Positions 8,029 through 18,721 of a stretch of 64,000 bases of DNA are shown here, one piece after another. Source of the DNA: Magnetospirillum sp. 64-120. GTDB taxonomy: Bacteria; Pseudomonadota; Alphaproteobacteria; Rhodospirillales; Magnetospirillaceae. The notes under the pieces are model-generated. The model made no database searches. It was not told where the DNA came from and was given only the letters and a program-made list of their open reading frames with translations. The stretch is taken from positions 73,008-137,007 of the forward strand of contig MKVK01000008.1 in NCBI GenBank assembly GCA_001898825.1, written 5' to 3'. A program made the translations under genes and the position numbers. Every line of letters begins with the position of its first letter. Within the stretch, counting starts at the first letter, position 1.

Positions 8029-8883
8029 CTACCAGCCCCGCTTCAACCCATGGACGATGTCGGCGTAATCGGATTCGCTGTCGGGGCACAGCACGCCGTG
8101 GCGGATCAGGAAGTCCAGGATCACCAGATTGACGTTGAACTTGAAGTCCTGGGTGGTGCGCACGCGGTGTGCCACTTCTTCCACGTCCATCAGGGTGAAG
8201 TGCTCGACCTCGCCGTCGGTGTTGTGGGGGGTGAAGCCCTTGGGCACTTCCAGGTCATAGCAATACATGACGTCGGGTTTCAGTCCCCATTGGTCTTCCA
8301 GGCAATAGGAAATGGCGCCCACCGGCCGGGCGGTGCGGGCCAGGGCCTCGGGGATGTCGGCTTCCTCGGCCGCTTCCTTGACCAGATTGTCCATCAAGGA
8401 CAGGTGTGCCGGCTGGCCACCGGCCACCAGGTTGTCCAGCTTGCCCGGCGCCACCGCCTTGTCCACGGCGCGTTTGGCCACCCACAATTTCAGTTTGGTG
8501 CCGTCACGGACGAAGCCGTTGACGTGGACGCCGAAGGCGCGCACCCCGAACAGGCTGACGACGCCACGATCCACCGTCATCAAGGGCGTGTCGGAAAACC
8601 GGCGGGCGACGCGATAGCGTTCGCCGCGCAACGAGGGCGTCTTCCATTGTTCGGCCAGTTCCTGGCACACCCGGTCCACCGCCGCCGAGCGGTCGTCGGG
8701 CGCCGCCAGTCGCGGATGCAGGCCGACCATGTCTTCGGACACGGCGAAGGTGTCGGCATGGTGTTCCAGGTGCCAGGCGACGTCGCCGCGCACCCAGCCC
8801 ACGTGTTGGCCGGCCACCACCAAGGGGCGGAAACGGTCCAGATCGTGCCGGTTGCAGGCGTGGATGTGATCAAGAAAAGCCAT
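8029..8883 (-). CDS. Nudix hydrolase with DUF4743 N-terminal domain
   Basis: From the ATG at 8883 the protein has 284 residues. The N-terminal half ([18 protein letters not shown] onward) is the DUF4743 domain found beside Nudix domains in relatives of yeast and plant TNR3-like enzymes. The C-terminal half carries the Nudix box, with the [16 protein letters not shown] region and EAAEEADI. The Arg of the classical REUXEE is Lys here. Related enzymes act on oxidised thiamine diphosphates, but substrate is not predictable. The frame is open back to 8994; I prefer 8883 because the DUF4743 homology begins there. It ends 83 bases before mcl. Confidence 0.82.
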   Translation of the reverse strand: MAFLDHIHACNRHDLDRFRPLVVAGQHVGWVRGDVAWHLEHHADTFAVSEDMVGLHPRLAAPDDRSAAVDRVCQELAEQWKTPSLRGERYRVARRFSDTPLMTVDRGVVSLFGVRAFGVHVNGFVRDGTKLKLWVAKRAVDKAVAPGKLDNLVAGGQPAHLSLMDNLVKEAAEEADIPEALARTARPVGAISYCLEDQWGLKPDVMYCYDLEVPKGFTPHNTDGEVEHFTLMDVEEVAHRVRTTQDFKFNVNLVILDFLIRHGVLCPDSESDYADIVHGLKRGW

Positions 8884-9056
8884 GGCGCAAGGAAAACGCA
8901 AAGCGCACAGCGCGGTCAAGGGCATCATGGCTGTCCCTTGGGGTTCGCATGGGTCTGCACAACCAACTCTTGGGTTGTCGGAAAAAACCGGCACTTCATG
9001 ACCGAATTACCGATTTTTTCTTTGAATTTTCAGGGTGCTAGACTTCTTGCCAAGAA

Positions 9057-9085
9057 TGGACGTAAACACAGCCAGCGGCTATACT
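9057..9085 (+). promoter_or_regulatory. Candidate promoter of methylmalonyl-CoA mutase
   Basis: TATACT at 9080-9085 is a good -10 hexamer 45 bases before the mutase start. The -35 (TGGACG at 9057-9062, 17-base spacer) is weak. The same GCTATACT-plus-GC context occurs before the PfkB kinase gene at 13141-13147. Confidence 0.4.
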
Positions 9086-9129
9086 CCGCGCCTCTCGGGG
9101 TTGAGACAAAAGGTTTCTGGAGGAAAAAG

Positions 9130-11280
9130 ATGAGCGAGTTCGCGAAAAAGACCCTTGCCGATTGGGATGCGCTGGCGTCCAAGGACTTGAAGGGCGCGTC
9201 GCCGGAAACCCTGAACTGGGAAACCCCCGAGGGCATCGTCGTCAAGCCGCTTTACACCGCCGCCGACCTGGAAGGCCTGGAAGCCCAGGACACCCTGCCG
9301 GGCTTCCCGCCGTTCCTGCGCGGGCCGCGTGCCACCATGTACGCGGCCAAGCCGTGGACGGTGCGCCAGTATGCCGGTTTCTCGACCGCCGAGGAATCCA
9401 ACGCTTTCTACCGCAAGAACCTGGCCGCCGGTCAGCAGGGCATCTCGGTGGCCTTCGACCTGGCCACCCACCGTGGCTATGACAGCGACCATCCCCGCGT
9501 CGTCGGCGACGTGGGCAAGGCCGGCGTGGCCATCGATTCCGTCGAAGACATGAAGATCCTGTTCGACGGCATCCCGCTCGACAAGATGTCGGTGTCGATG
9601 ACCATGAACGGCGCCGTTCTGCCCGTGCTGGCCGGCTATATCGTCGCCGCCGAGGAACAGGGCGTTTCCCAGGACAAGCTGTCTGGCACCATCCAGAACG
9701 ACATCCTGAAGGAATTCATGGTCCGCAACACCTACATCTATCCGCCGGGCCCCAGCATGCGGATCATCGCGGACATCATCGAGTACACCTCGAAGAACAT
9801 GCCCAAGTTCAATTCCATTTCCATTTCCGGCTACCACATGCAGGAAGCCGGCGCCACCGCCGTGCAGGAACTGGCCTTCACCCTGGCCGACGGCCTGGAA
9901 TACGTGCGCGCCGCCCTGGGCCGTGGCCTGAAGATCGACGATTTCGCCGGCCGCCTGTCCTTCTTCTGGGCGATTGGCATGAACTTCTTCATGGAAATCG
10001 CCAAGATGCGCGCCGGCCGTCTGCTGTGGGCGCGGATCATCAAGCAGTTCGACCCGCAAAAGCCCAGTTCCATGGCGCTGCGCACCCACTGCCAGACCTC
10101 GGGCGTGTCCTTGACCGAAAAGGACGCCTACAACAACGTCATCCGCACCACCATCGAAGCCATGGCCGCCGTGCTGGGCGGCACTCAGTCGTTGCACACC
10201 AACGCGCTGGACGAAGCCATCGCCCTGCCGACCCCGTTCTCGGCCCGCATCGCGCGCAACACCCAGCTGATCATCCAGGAAGAGACCGGCATCCCGCATG
10301 TGGTCGACCCGCTGGCCGGGTCCTATTACGTGGAAAGCCTGACCAACGCCCTGGCCGAGGAAGCCTGGAAGCTGATCCAGGAAGTGGAAGAGCTGGGCGG
10401 CATGACCAAGGCCGTCGAATCCGGCATGCCGAAGATGAAGATCGAGGAAGCCGCCGCCCGCCGTCAGGCCCGCATCGACCGTGGCGAAGAAGTGGTGGTC
10501 GGCGTCAACAAGTACCAGCCCGCCGAAGAAGCCCCCATCGAGATCCTGGATGTGGACAACGCCAAGGTGCGTGAGGCCCAGATCGCCCGTTTGAAGCAGA
10601 TCAAGGCCACCCGCGACCAGGCCAAGGTGGACGCCGCCCTGGCCGCCTTGACCAAGGCCGCCGAAACCGGTGAAGGCAACCTGCTGGAACTGGCGGTCAA
10701 TGCCAGCCGGGTGCGCGCCACCGTCGGCGAAATCTCGGACGCCATGGAAAAGGCCTTCACCCGTCACCGCGCCGTCAACCGCACCATCTCGGGCGTCTAT
10801 GGCGGCGTCTACAAGGATGACGCCGGCTTCGCCCAGTTGAAGGCCGACATCGACGCCTTCGCCAAGGAAGAAGGCCGTCGTCCGCGCATGCTGGTGGTCA
10901 AGATGGGCCAGGACGGCCATGACCGCGGTGCCAAGGTCATCGCCACCGCCTTCGCCGATATCGGTTTCGACGTTGACGTCGGTCCGCTGTTCCAGACCCC
11001 CGACGAAGCCGCCCGCCAGGCCATCGAGAACGACGTCCACATCGTCGCCGCCTCCTCGTTGGCTGCCGGTCACAAGACCCTGGTTCCCCAGCTGATCGAG
11101 GAACTGAAGAAGCAGGGCGCCGGCGACATCCTGGTGGTCACCGGTGGCGTCATCCCGCAGCAGGATTACGACTTCCTGTACAAGTCGGGCGTCGCCGCCG
11201 TCTATGGCCCGGGCACCAACATCCCCAAGGCCGCCGCCGAGATCCTGGAATTGCTGAAGAAGCGCAAGTCCGCCGCCTGA
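9130..11280 (+). CDS. mcm: Methylmalonyl-CoA mutase (adenosylcobalamin-dependent)
   Basis: This 716-residue single-chain mutase interconverts (R)-methylmalonyl-CoA and succinyl-CoA. The N-terminal TIM-barrel contains [21 protein letters not shown] and the SGYHMQEAG and [13 protein letters not shown] motifs. The C-terminal B12 domain has the base-off cobalamin motif D595-x-H597-x-x-G600 (within GQDGHDRGA). A strong ribosome site GGAGG precedes the ATG at 9130. The frame is open back to 8050, but that part is the shadow of the Nudix gene. No beta subunit, epimerase or MeaB chaperone is adjacent. The cofactor could come from the cobalamin operon 18 kb downstream. Confidence 0.97.
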   Translation: MSEFAKKTLADWDALASKDLKGASPETLNWETPEGIVVKPLYTAADLEGLEAQDTLPGFPPFLRGPRATMYAAKPWTVRQYAGFSTAEESNAFYRKNLAAGQQGISVAFDLATHRGYDSDHPRVVGDVGKAGVAIDSVEDMKILFDGIPLDKMSVSMTMNGAVLPVLAGYIVAAEEQGVSQDKLSGTIQNDILKEFMVRNTYIYPPGPSMRIIADIIEYTSKNMPKFNSISISGYHMQEAGATAVQELAFTLADGLEYVRAALGRGLKIDDFAGRLSFFWAIGMNFFMEIAKMRAGRLLWARIIKQFDPQKPSSMALRTHCQTSGVSLTEKDAYNNVIRTTIEAMAAVLGGTQSLHTNALDEAIALPTPFSARIARNTQLIIQEETGIPHVVDPLAGSYYVESLTNALAEEAWKLIQEVEELGGMTKAVESGMPKMKIEEAAARRQARIDRGEEVVVGVNKYQPAEEAPIEILDVDNAKVREAQIARLKQIKATRDQAKVDAALAALTKAAETGEGNLLELAVNASRVRATVGEISDAMEKAFTRHRAVNRTISGVYGGVYKDDAGFAQLKADIDAFAKEEGRRPRMLVVKMGQDGHDRGAKVIATAFADIGFDVDVGPLFQTPDEAARQAIENDVHIVAASSLAAGHKTLVPQLIEELKKQGAGDILVVTGGVIPQQDYDFLYKSGVAAVYGPGTNIPKAAAEILELLKKRKSAA

Positions 11281-11302
11281 TCCGGCGATTCCGTCGCGTA
11301 AA

Positions 11303-11334
11303 AGGCCATCCGGGTGATCCCGGATGGCCTTTTT
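11303..11334 (+). terminator. Intrinsic terminator after mcm
   Basis: A 12-bp stem (AGGCCATCCGGG with CCCGGATGGCCT, loop TGAT) at 11303-11330 is followed by five T. It lies 22 bases after the mcm stop. Confidence 0.9.
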
Positions 11335-11390
11335 GTCGTTGTGGCCGCATGATGCCCCCAGGGATGGCACTGCAACGGGGGTCCATAGCG

Positions 11391-11882
11391 ATGAAATATC
11401 TTCTTTTTGCGGCCATGCTGTTGATTGCTCCGGCGGTTCAAGCCGCTGAAACCGTTCCGGTCGGCATGGCGCCGGTACCGGTCGATGGCCCAGCCATCGT
11501 CGATGTGGCGGGCAAGGCCCTGACCCTGGCCGCCATCGAGACGCTGCCGCTGCGTCAATCGCGCATGGCCAATCCGTGGTCGCCCGACGGGGCGGTGTGG
11601 GTCGGGGTGCGGCTGGTGGATCTTCTGGCGGCTCAGGGGCTGGCGGGGCGCGAGGTCGCCTTGCGGGCAAAGGACAACTACACCATTCGCCTGAAGCCCG
11701 CCGACATCAATGGCGATGAACCGCTGCTCGCCACCCGGATGGACGGCAAGCCCCTGGATCCGGCCACCACCGGCCCGTTGATGCTGCTTTGGCCGGCCCA
11801 GGCGGAAAAGGTGATGGCCAAGACGGCGCCGGACGCCAACTGGATTTGGGGCATCGTCGAGATCAAGGCGGCGAACCGTTAA
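11391..11882 (+). CDS. Periplasmic protein resembling the sulfite-oxidase Mo-cofactor fold (COG3915-like)
   Basis: This is a 163-residue protein with a cleavable signal peptide (MKYLLFAAMLLIAPAVQA, cut near AAET). The mature part (LTLAAIETLPLRQS, WVGVRLVDLLAAQGL, NYTIRLKPADI, DPATTGPLMLLWP) follows the pattern of small uncharacterised relatives of the oxidoreductase molybdopterin-binding domain. The cysteine that ligates molybdenum in true sulfite oxidases is absent, so catalysis is doubtful. The start at 11391 is chosen because the signal peptide begins there; the frame opens at 11349. It lies between two terminator-bounded units and appears monocistronic. Confidence 0.65.
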   Translation: MKYLLFAAMLLIAPAVQAAETVPVGMAPVPVDGPAIVDVAGKALTLAAIETLPLRQSRMANPWSPDGAVWVGVRLVDLLAAQGLAGREVALRAKDNYTIRLKPADINGDEPLLATRMDGKPLDPATTGPLMLLWPAQAEKVMAKTAPDANWIWGIVEIKAANR

Positions 11883-11930
11883 CAGGCTGCGGGCCGCGAA
11901 GCGGGGATTTCCGTTCGAGCGGAAAAGTCT

Positions 11931-12356
11931 TTAGGACAAGGGCGCGGCCTTGCCGCGGCCCGTCAGCTCGTCGAAGCAACCCCGTTCGTCCAGGGGCTGG
12001 GTGCCGCGCATGGCGTAATGGGCGACGACCTGACGGCCGTCATCTTCATAAAGAAACAGGTCCAGGGTGCAGACGCGGCCGCGATACTGCCAAATCTCGG
12101 CCGGGGCGTCGCGACGGGTGAAACCCGGGCGGCCCAGTACCGATTTCACCTGGGTGGTGGTCAAGCCCTTCAGCCGCGCCGGTTCGCTCAGGCCGCCGGG
12201 CAGGGCCGCCAATTCCCCCGACTTCGTTGCCGAAGCGGAAGAATCCGTACCGGAAAATCGCCCCGCCACTTGCGGACCTCCGGCTGTCTGCGGGTTGCCG
12301 CCACAGGCGACCAGCAACAACAGAGGCGACAGCAACGCAAGACGGGACAGGCGCAT
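11931..12356 (-). CDS. Small lipoprotein with BamE/SmpA-like region
   Basis: This 141-residue protein begins with a lipoprotein signal (MRLSRLALLSPLLLLVAC). The lipidated cysteine is residue 18, followed by GGN. A low-complexity linker to about residue 65 precedes GLTTTQVKSVLGRPGFTRRD and EIWQYRGRVCTLDLFLYED. The G-x-T-x-x-x-V-x-x-x-LG-x-P pattern followed by a W-x-Y strand resembles the BamE/OmlA fold. A role in envelope assembly is inference. The start at 12356 fits the signal peptide; the frame opens at 12428 inside the upstream gene. It follows the EI24 gene by 31 bases and may share its transcript. Confidence 0.75.
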   Translation of the reverse strand: MRLSRLALLSPLLLLVACGGNPQTAGGPQVAGRFSGTDSSASATKSGELAALPGGLSEPARLKGLTTTQVKSVLGRPGFTRRDAPAEIWQYRGRVCTLDLFLYEDDGRQVVAHYAMRGTQPLDERGCFDELTGRGKAAPLS

Positions 12357-12387
12357 GGGAACCACCGGGGGCGAGGGAACGCGGCGA

Positions 12388-13068
12388 TTATAGCGGATTT
12401 GCTCGCATCCGCAACGTTTCCGCCACATGGGTCATGAATGCGGTGGCGATGACCGGTGCCGCCAGGTTCAAGATGGGAACCGAGAACAGAAGCGCGATGA
12501 CGATACCGGCGCTCCACACCCGGCCCAGTTGGGCCCGGAACAACGCCCGCATGGCCATGGGGTCCAGGCGGCGCGCCGCCGCCAGCTCGAAATATTCCCG
12601 TCCCAGCAGATAGCCGTTCAGGGTCACCGCCAGCACCACGGTCAGGCCGGTGATCAGCAAGATTGCGTAAACCGGCAGTGCCGCCAGGTTGACCACGATG
12701 GTCAAGCCCAGGAACCGCAAGGTGCCCAGCACCACTTCGGACACGGGCTGCACCCGCGCCGGGGCCAGATGGGGATAATGGCGGCGTTCCACTGCTTCCG
12801 CCACGCCGTCCAGCATGGGCCCCATGATGGTGGTGGCCAAAGCCGGGAAGAACAGGATGGGCAGGACCAGGGCGGCGGCGCCGACGGCCAGGTCGGTGCT
12901 CCAATCGGCCCAGGCGTTGGTGAACAACGACACGTTGGCCAGGACGGTCCAGATGATCGCCACCAAGGTCACATAGGCCGCCAAGGCCCCGGCGATGCCC
13001 CATTTCAGCACCCGCGACAGCCGGGGGTCGGACAATTGGGCGAAGGCCTTGAACAGCGAGCCGATCAT
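12388..13068 (-). CDS. EI24/CysZ-family membrane protein
   Basis: This 226-residue protein has four to five hydrophobic segments, at about 28-50, 62-85, 112-152 (paired) and 188-212. The order and the GYLLGREYFELAAARRLDP motif are typical of EI24/CysZ proteins. In enterobacteria CysZ takes up sulfate; in alphaproteobacteria the function of the family is not settled. No sulfate genes are near. It is divergent from the PfkB kinase gene, and the 151-base gap must hold both promoters. Confidence 0.85.
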   Translation of the reverse strand: MIGSLFKAFAQLSDPRLSRVLKWGIAGALAAYVTLVAIIWTVLANVSLFTNAWADWSTDLAVGAAALVLPILFFPALATTIMGPMLDGVAEAVERRHYPHLAPARVQPVSEVVLGTLRFLGLTIVVNLAALPVYAILLITGLTVVLAVTLNGYLLGREYFELAAARRLDPMAMRALFRAQLGRVWSAGIVIALLFSVPILNLAAPVIATAFMTHVAETLRMRANPL

Positions 13069-13119
13069 CGGAAAAATCCCCTTGCGTCCATGACGTTGTA
13101 ATGAAGAATCGGTTTTTTA

Positions 13120-13147
13120 TTGTTCCTGAGCGGCGCGCCGCTATACT
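13120..13147 (+). promoter_or_regulatory. Candidate sigma-70 promoter for the PfkB kinase gene
   Basis: TTGTTC at 13120-13125 and TATACT at 13142-13147 are separated by 16 bases, 73 bases before the kinase start. No other good promoter is visible in this intergenic gap on the plus strand. Confidence 0.55.
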
Positions 13148-13219
13148 GCGCCGCGAAAACGGGTGGGCTGGACGCAGCCCCATGACCCATATCGCGCTCA
13201 AGAGCAAGAGATCAAGAGA

Positions 13220-14224
13220 ATGGCGGATACTCGCTTCCACGTGGCCGGCATCGGCAACGCGATCGTTGACGTGCTGGTCCACGCCGACGACGCCCTGCTG
13301 AACCAGCTGGGCCTGACCAAGGGTGTGATGACCCTGATCGATTCGGTGACCGCCGAAACCATCTATGAACAGCTGCCCCCCGGTGTCGAATGTTCGGGCG
13401 GCTCGGCCGCCAACACCATCGTCGGCGTCGCGTCGCTGGGCGGCAAGGCCGCCTATGTGGGCAAGGTCAAGAACGACCAGCTGGGTCAGGTGTTCCGTCA
13501 CGACATCCGCGCCGCCGGCATCACCTTTGAAACCGCGCCCGCCGAAGACGGCAATTCCACCGCGCGCTGCTTCGTGCTTGTCACCCCCGACGCCCAGCGC
13601 ACCATGCTGACCTATTTGGGTGCCTGCGTCGAATTGACCCCCGACGACGTGGACGAAGCGCTGATCGCCGCCTCGGAAGTGACCTATCTGGAAGGCTATT
13701 TGTACGATCCGCCGGCCGCCAAGCGCGCTTTCCTGGCCGCGTCGTCGGCTGCCCACAATGCCGGGCGTCTGGTGTCGCTGTCGCTGTCCGACCCGTTCTG
13801 CGTCGATCGCCACCGCGCCGACTTCGCCGAATTGGTGGCCAACCACGTGGACATCTTGTTCGCCAACGAAGCCGAGCTGTGCTCGCTGTATCAGACCGAC
13901 GATTTCGACGCCGCCATCCGCGCCTCGCGCGGGCATTGCAAGGTGGCCGCCATCACGCGGGGCGCCAAGGGCTCGGTGGTGGTCAGCGGCGATGACACCA
14001 TCGTCGTCGGTGCCGACAGCGTCGATCAGGTGGTGGACACCACCGGCGCCGGCGATCTTTATGCGGCTGGTTTCCTTCACGGCTTCACCCAAGGCCGCGA
14101 CTTGGCCAGCTGTGCCCTTTTGGGCGGCATCGCCGCCGGCGAGATCATCTCGCATTTCGGTGCCCGTCCCGAACGCCCCCTGGCCGAACTGGCCGCCGCC
14201 AAATTTGGCGTCCCCTCTCTCTGA
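13220..14224 (+). CDS. PfkB-family carbohydrate/nucleoside kinase (adenosine-kinase-like)
   Basis: This 334-residue ribokinase-fold enzyme starts with [15 protein letters not shown]. The substrate-binding [10 protein letters not shown] lies near residue 57. The C-terminal [13 protein letters not shown] carries the catalytic base D279 and the anion hole. These are the two PfkB signatures. The closest annotated group in alphaproteobacteria is adenosine kinase, which recycles adenosine to AMP, but sugar kinases share the motifs. The ATG at 13220 follows an AAGAGA ribosome site; the frame opens at 13163. typA follows after 21 bases, so the two are probably co-transcribed. Confidence 0.88.
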   Translation: MADTRFHVAGIGNAIVDVLVHADDALLNQLGLTKGVMTLIDSVTAETIYEQLPPGVECSGGSAANTIVGVASLGGKAAYVGKVKNDQLGQVFRHDIRAAGITFETAPAEDGNSTARCFVLVTPDAQRTMLTYLGACVELTPDDVDEALIAASEVTYLEGYLYDPPAAKRAFLAASSAAHNAGRLVSLSLSDPFCVDRHRADFAELVANHVDILFANEAELCSLYQTDDFDAAIRASRGHCKVAAITRGAKGSVVVSGDDTIVVGADSVDQVVDTTGAGDLYAAGFLHGFTQGRDLASCALLGGIAAGEIISHFGARPERPLAELAAAKFGVPSL

Positions 14225-14245
14225 TCCGACTGAACGAACGAACCC

Positions 14246-16057
<1,812 letters not shown>

Positions 16058-16063
16058 AAAGTC

Positions 16064-16096
16064 AAACCCCTGGAGCTCTTGCCCCAGGGGTTTTTT
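16064..16096 (+). terminator. Intrinsic terminator after typA
   Basis: Arms AAACCCCTGG (16064-16073) and CCAGGGGTTT (16084-16093) form a stem that runs into a T-tract. It isolates typA from the downstream riboswitch-controlled gene. Confidence 0.9.
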
Positions 16097-16121
16097 CTTT
16101 CTATATCTCGGTCATCAACCC

Positions 16122-16182
16122 GGCGGGGACGACCCCGCCTTGCCATGGGTTCACTGGGGACGGCCCCGTCTTGGACGGAGGG
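16122..16182 (+). ncRNA. Guanidine-II (mini-ykkC) riboswitch
   Basis: Two hairpins with ACGR tetraloops stand in tandem. P1 is GGCGGGG-ACGA-CCCCGCC at 16122-16139. P2 is GGGG-ACGG-CCCC at 16156-16167. A 16-base linker separates them. The ribosome site GGAGGG (16177-16182) follows. This is the defining layout of the mini-ykkC class, which binds guanidinium. CCGTC (16166-16170), which overlaps the 3' arm of P2, can pair with GACGG (16174-16178), which overlaps the ribosome site. That gives a translation switch: ligand-stabilised P2 would free the ribosome site. The gene downstream is a SugE/Gdx exporter, the known partner of this class. Confidence 0.88.
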
Positions 16183-16186
16183 TTCC

Positions 16187-16501
16187 ATGGCGTGGGTCGC
16201 GTTGTTTTTCGCAGGCCTTTTGGAAGTGGCTTGGGCCTTGGGGCTGAAGGCCAGCGAGGGGTTCACCAAACCTGTGATCTCGATCATGACGGGGGCGGCC
16301 ATCATCGCCAGCCTGGGCCTGTTGGGCGTGGCCGTCCGCACCCTGCCGGTGGGCACCGCTTATGCGGTGTGGAGCGGCATCGGCATCCTGGGGACCACCG
16401 TGATCGGCGTGTTGTTCTTGGGGGAATCGGCCAACATGGCGCGGCTGGCTTGCATCGCCCTGGTGGCGGCCGGCATCGTCGGTTTGAAGCTGACCCATTG
16501 A
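16187..16501 (+). CDS. gdx: Guanidinium exporter, SMR family (SugE/Gdx)
   Basis: This 104-residue small multidrug resistance protein has four transmembrane helices. The first is FFAGLLEVAWALGLKASEGF, with the essential membrane Glu (E13) and the WA-x-GLK-x-SEGFT signature of the SugE/Gdx subtype rather than EmrE. Gdx proteins exchange guanidinium for protons. The ATG at 16187 is set by the ribosome site GGAGGG 4 bases upstream; the open frame starts at 16079. The guanidine-II riboswitch before it supports the substrate assignment. No urea carboxylase or carboxyguanidine genes are adjacent. Confidence 0.93.
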   Translation: MAWVALFFAGLLEVAWALGLKASEGFTKPVISIMTGAAIIASLGLLGVAVRTLPVGTAYAVWSGIGILGTTVIGVLFLGESANMARLACIALVAAGIVGLKLTH

Positions 16502-16554
16502 ATGCTCCCTGGGCGGCTCGCTTTAATCCGAGTGTTTCGCTTGGGTTTACAAAC

Positions 16555-16583
16555 TTGACAGCCAGCCCTGTCAGGTCCATTTA
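16555..16583 (+). promoter_or_regulatory. Possible promoter for the NFU-type gene
   Basis: A perfect TTGACA lies at 16555-16560, but the -10 region at the right distance (CATTTA, 16578-16583) is poor. It lies 39 bases before the gene in an otherwise featureless 120-base gap. Confidence 0.35.
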
Positions 16584-16621
16584 GCAAGGGTGAGTTTCCG
16601 CCCCGTGATCGCGAGGATTTG

Positions 16622-17173
16622 ATGTTCATCCAGACTGAAAATACCCCCAACCCCTCTACCCTGAAGTTCCTGCCCGGCCGTGAAGTGATGGCCTCGGGGA
16701 CCGCTGACTTCGCGTCGGCCGAGGATGCCGCCCGCCGTTCGCCGCTGGCCGCCAAGCTGTTCGAGATCGAAGGCGTCGCCTCGGTGTTCCTGGGGGGCGA
16801 CTTCATCACCGTCGGCAAGACCGATGCCGCCACCTGGAGCAACGTCAAGCCGCTGGTGCTGTCGGGCATCATGGACTTCTTCGGCGCCGGCCTGCTGCCG
16901 GTGATCACCGAAGGCGGCGAAAAGGCGGCTTCCGGTGAAGAAACCGATGTCGAGCGCCAGATCCGCGAATTGCTGGACACCCGCGTGCGTCCGGCGGTGG
17001 CCCAGGATGGCGGCGACATCATTTTCCGCTCGTTCGAGGACGGCATCGTCTATGTGCATCTGCAGGGCGCCTGCTCGGGCTGCCCCAGCTCGACCGCCAC
17101 GCTGAAGCACGGCATCGAGAACATGTTGAAGTATTACGTGCCGGAAGTGGTGTCGGTGCAGGCGGTCGACTGA
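16622..17173 (+). CDS. NFU-type iron-sulfur cluster scaffold protein
   Basis: This 183-residue protein has an N-terminal Nfu_N domain (MFIQTENTPNPSTLKFLPGR to about residue 90). The C-terminal NifU-like domain has the cluster-binding C151-x-x-C154 in GACSGCPSS. Such proteins carry 4Fe-4S clusters to target enzymes, as mitochondrial NFU1 does. The ATG at 16622 follows GAGGATTT. The Bax-like gene begins 29 bases after the stop and may be co-transcribed. Confidence 0.94.
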   Translation: MFIQTENTPNPSTLKFLPGREVMASGTADFASAEDAARRSPLAAKLFEIEGVASVFLGGDFITVGKTDAATWSNVKPLVLSGIMDFFGAGLLPVITEGGEKAASGEETDVERQIRELLDTRVRPAVAQDGGDIIFRSFEDGIVYVHLQGACSGCPSSTATLKHGIENMLKYYVPEVVSVQAVD

Positions 17174-17202
17174 CCCCCAGCCAGACCCATCTCGGTCCCG
17201 CC

Positions 17203-18108
17203 ATGGCGGAATCCGGCACCAAATCCTCGGTGATCGCCCTGCTGCCGCCCTTGCTGGCGGTGGCGGGGCTTTACGCTTTGGTGGCCATCGGCATTGATTC
17301 GCCGCTGTGGCGGTCCTTGGTGCGCGGCGAGCCGGTGGGGCTGGAAACGGCTTTGACCCTGGACGAGTTGACCCAGGCGGCGGCGCTGAACACCGCGCTG
17401 TCGCGCATGGATTACCGGCTCGAGCGCGTTGCCGCCGGTGCCGCGGTGCCGCCGCTGTTCCTTAACAGCGTGCCTTCCGATCTGGACGTGCTGGCCGAAA
17501 CGGACACCAAGAAGCGGGTATTCCTGCGGCTGATGCTGCCATTGATTCTGGTGGTCAACGAGGACGTCGCCGAGGATCGAGCCCGTCTGCAGGCCATGGC
17601 CAGCGGCAAGAAACCCCGTGACGACGGTTGGCTGGCCGAATTGGCCGAACGCTATCAATCGCCATCCGCCGAACCTGCCGCTTTGTTGCGTCGGGTGGAC
17701 GTGGTGCCGCCGTCTTTGGCCTTGGCGCAGGCGGCCGAGGAATCGGGCTGGGGAACGTCCCGTTTCGTCCGCGAAGGCAACAATCTGTTCGGTCAGATCG
17801 GCGGCGACATCGTCCCCCAGGACGACCAAGCCGGCCCGGCCATGGCCAGTTTCGATTCACTGCACGAAGCGGTCCGCGCCTATGTGCTGAATTTGAATTC
17901 CCATCGGGCTTATGAAAACCTGCGCAAGGTCCGCGCCCAGATCCGGGCGCGCGGCGCCTTTCCCGACGGCCATTCTTTGGCCGGGGCCCTAGGGGCCTAT
18001 TCCGAACGCGGACCGGCTTATGTGGACGGCATCCGCGCCCTGATCCGCCATAACGGATTGCTGCGGTTCGACCATGCCAAATTGGGCAAGCAAGGAATCC
18101 TGAGTTAG
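17203..18108 (+). CDS. Membrane-anchored glucosaminidase-domain protein (Bax-like)
   Basis: This 301-residue protein has an N-terminal signal anchor (about residues 9-30) and a C-terminal Bax/FlgJ-type N-acetylglucosaminidase domain from about 150. The likely catalytic Glu is E180 in AAEESGWGTSRF, followed by NNLFG and the Tyr-containing AYSERG region. It should cleave peptidoglycan in the periplasm. The length matches E. coli Bax-like proteins. It ends at a bidirectional terminator facing ppa. Confidence 0.87.
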   Translation: MAESGTKSSVIALLPPLLAVAGLYALVAIGIDSPLWRSLVRGEPVGLETALTLDELTQAAALNTALSRMDYRLERVAAGAAVPPLFLNSVPSDLDVLAETDTKKRVFLRLMLPLILVVNEDVAEDRARLQAMASGKKPRDDGWLAELAERYQSPSAEPAALLRRVDVVPPSLALAQAAEESGWGTSRFVREGNNLFGQIGGDIVPQDDQAGPAMASFDSLHEAVRAYVLNLNSHRAYENLRKVRAQIRARGAFPDGHSLAGALGAYSERGPAYVDGIRALIRHNGLLRFDHAKLGKQGILS

Positions 18109-18120
18109 GGCATTTTCACG

Positions 18121-18157
18121 AAAAAACCCCCGCCAGCAATGCCGGCGGGGGTTTTCC
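18121..18157. terminator. Bidirectional intrinsic terminator between the Bax-like gene and ppa
   Basis: AAAACCCCCGCC (18123-18134) pairs with GGCGGGGGTTTT (18144-18155). The stem is flanked by A-rich and T-rich sequence on its two sides, so it can serve both convergent genes. Confidence 0.9.
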
Positions 18158-18178
18158 GATCAGGCGAAGTCCAGAAGC

Positions 18179-18718
18179 TTACTTCTTGGACTTCTTTTCG
18201 GCCTTCTTGATGCCTTCTTCGATGATGGCACCGGCCTCTTCCGGACCCTTCCAGCCCAGGCACTTGACCCACTTACCCGCTTCCAGGTCCTTGTAGTGGG
18301 CGAAGAAGTGCTCGATCTGCTGGATCAGCACGCTGGGAAGGTCTTCGTACGACTTCACGTCGTCGTAATAGGGATGCAGCTTCGGATGCGGCACCGCCAG
18401 GATCTTTTCGTCCTGGCCGCTTTCGTCTTCCATCAGCAGCACGCCGATGGGGCGGCAGCGCATGACCGAACCGACGGCAACGCCGTGCTTGCCGACCACC
18501 ATCACGTCCACCGGGTCACCGTCTTCCGACAGGGTGTGCGGGATGAAACCGTAATTGGTGGGGTAGTACATGGCGGTGTGCAGGAAGCGGTCCACGAACA
18601 TGGCGCCCGAATCCTTGCAGATTTCGTACTTCACCGGTTCGCCGCGCAGCGGGATCTCGATGATCACGTTGATGTCGGTGGGCGGGTTCTTGCCGATGGG
18701 GATCTTCTTGATGTCCAT
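18179..18718 (-). CDS. ppa: Inorganic pyrophosphatase (family I)
   Basis: This 179-residue soluble family-I enzyme hydrolyses pyrophosphate and so pulls biosynthetic reactions forward. The metal-binding signature [11 protein letters not shown] places D66, D68 and D71. NYGFIPHTL and the C-terminal [10 protein letters not shown] are also family hallmarks. The tail is Lys-rich (KKAEKKSKK). It begins 3 bases after the ald stop, so ald-ppa is likely one transcript that ends at the bidirectional terminator. Confidence 0.97.
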   Translation of the reverse strand: MDIKKIPIGKNPPTDINVIIEIPLRGEPVKYEICKDSGAMFVDRFLHTAMYYPTNYGFIPHTLSEDGDPVDVMVVGKHGVAVGSVMRCRPIGVLLMEDESGQDEKILAVPHPKLHPYYDDVKSYEDLPSVLIQQIEHFFAHYKDLEAGKWVKCLGWKGPEEAGAIIEEGIKKAEKKSKK

Positions 18719-18721
18719 TTT

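Noticed and set aside
8050-9129. Plus-strand frame continuing 360 codons upstream of methylmalonyl-CoA mutase
   Set aside because: It is antisense to the Nudix gene, has no recognisable domain, and the real start has GGAGG and the family N-terminus at 9130.
13101-13301. Small plus-strand open frame overlapping the PfkB promoter
   Set aside because: It covers the promoter, runs into the kinase gene in another frame, and has no ribosome site or family resemblance.
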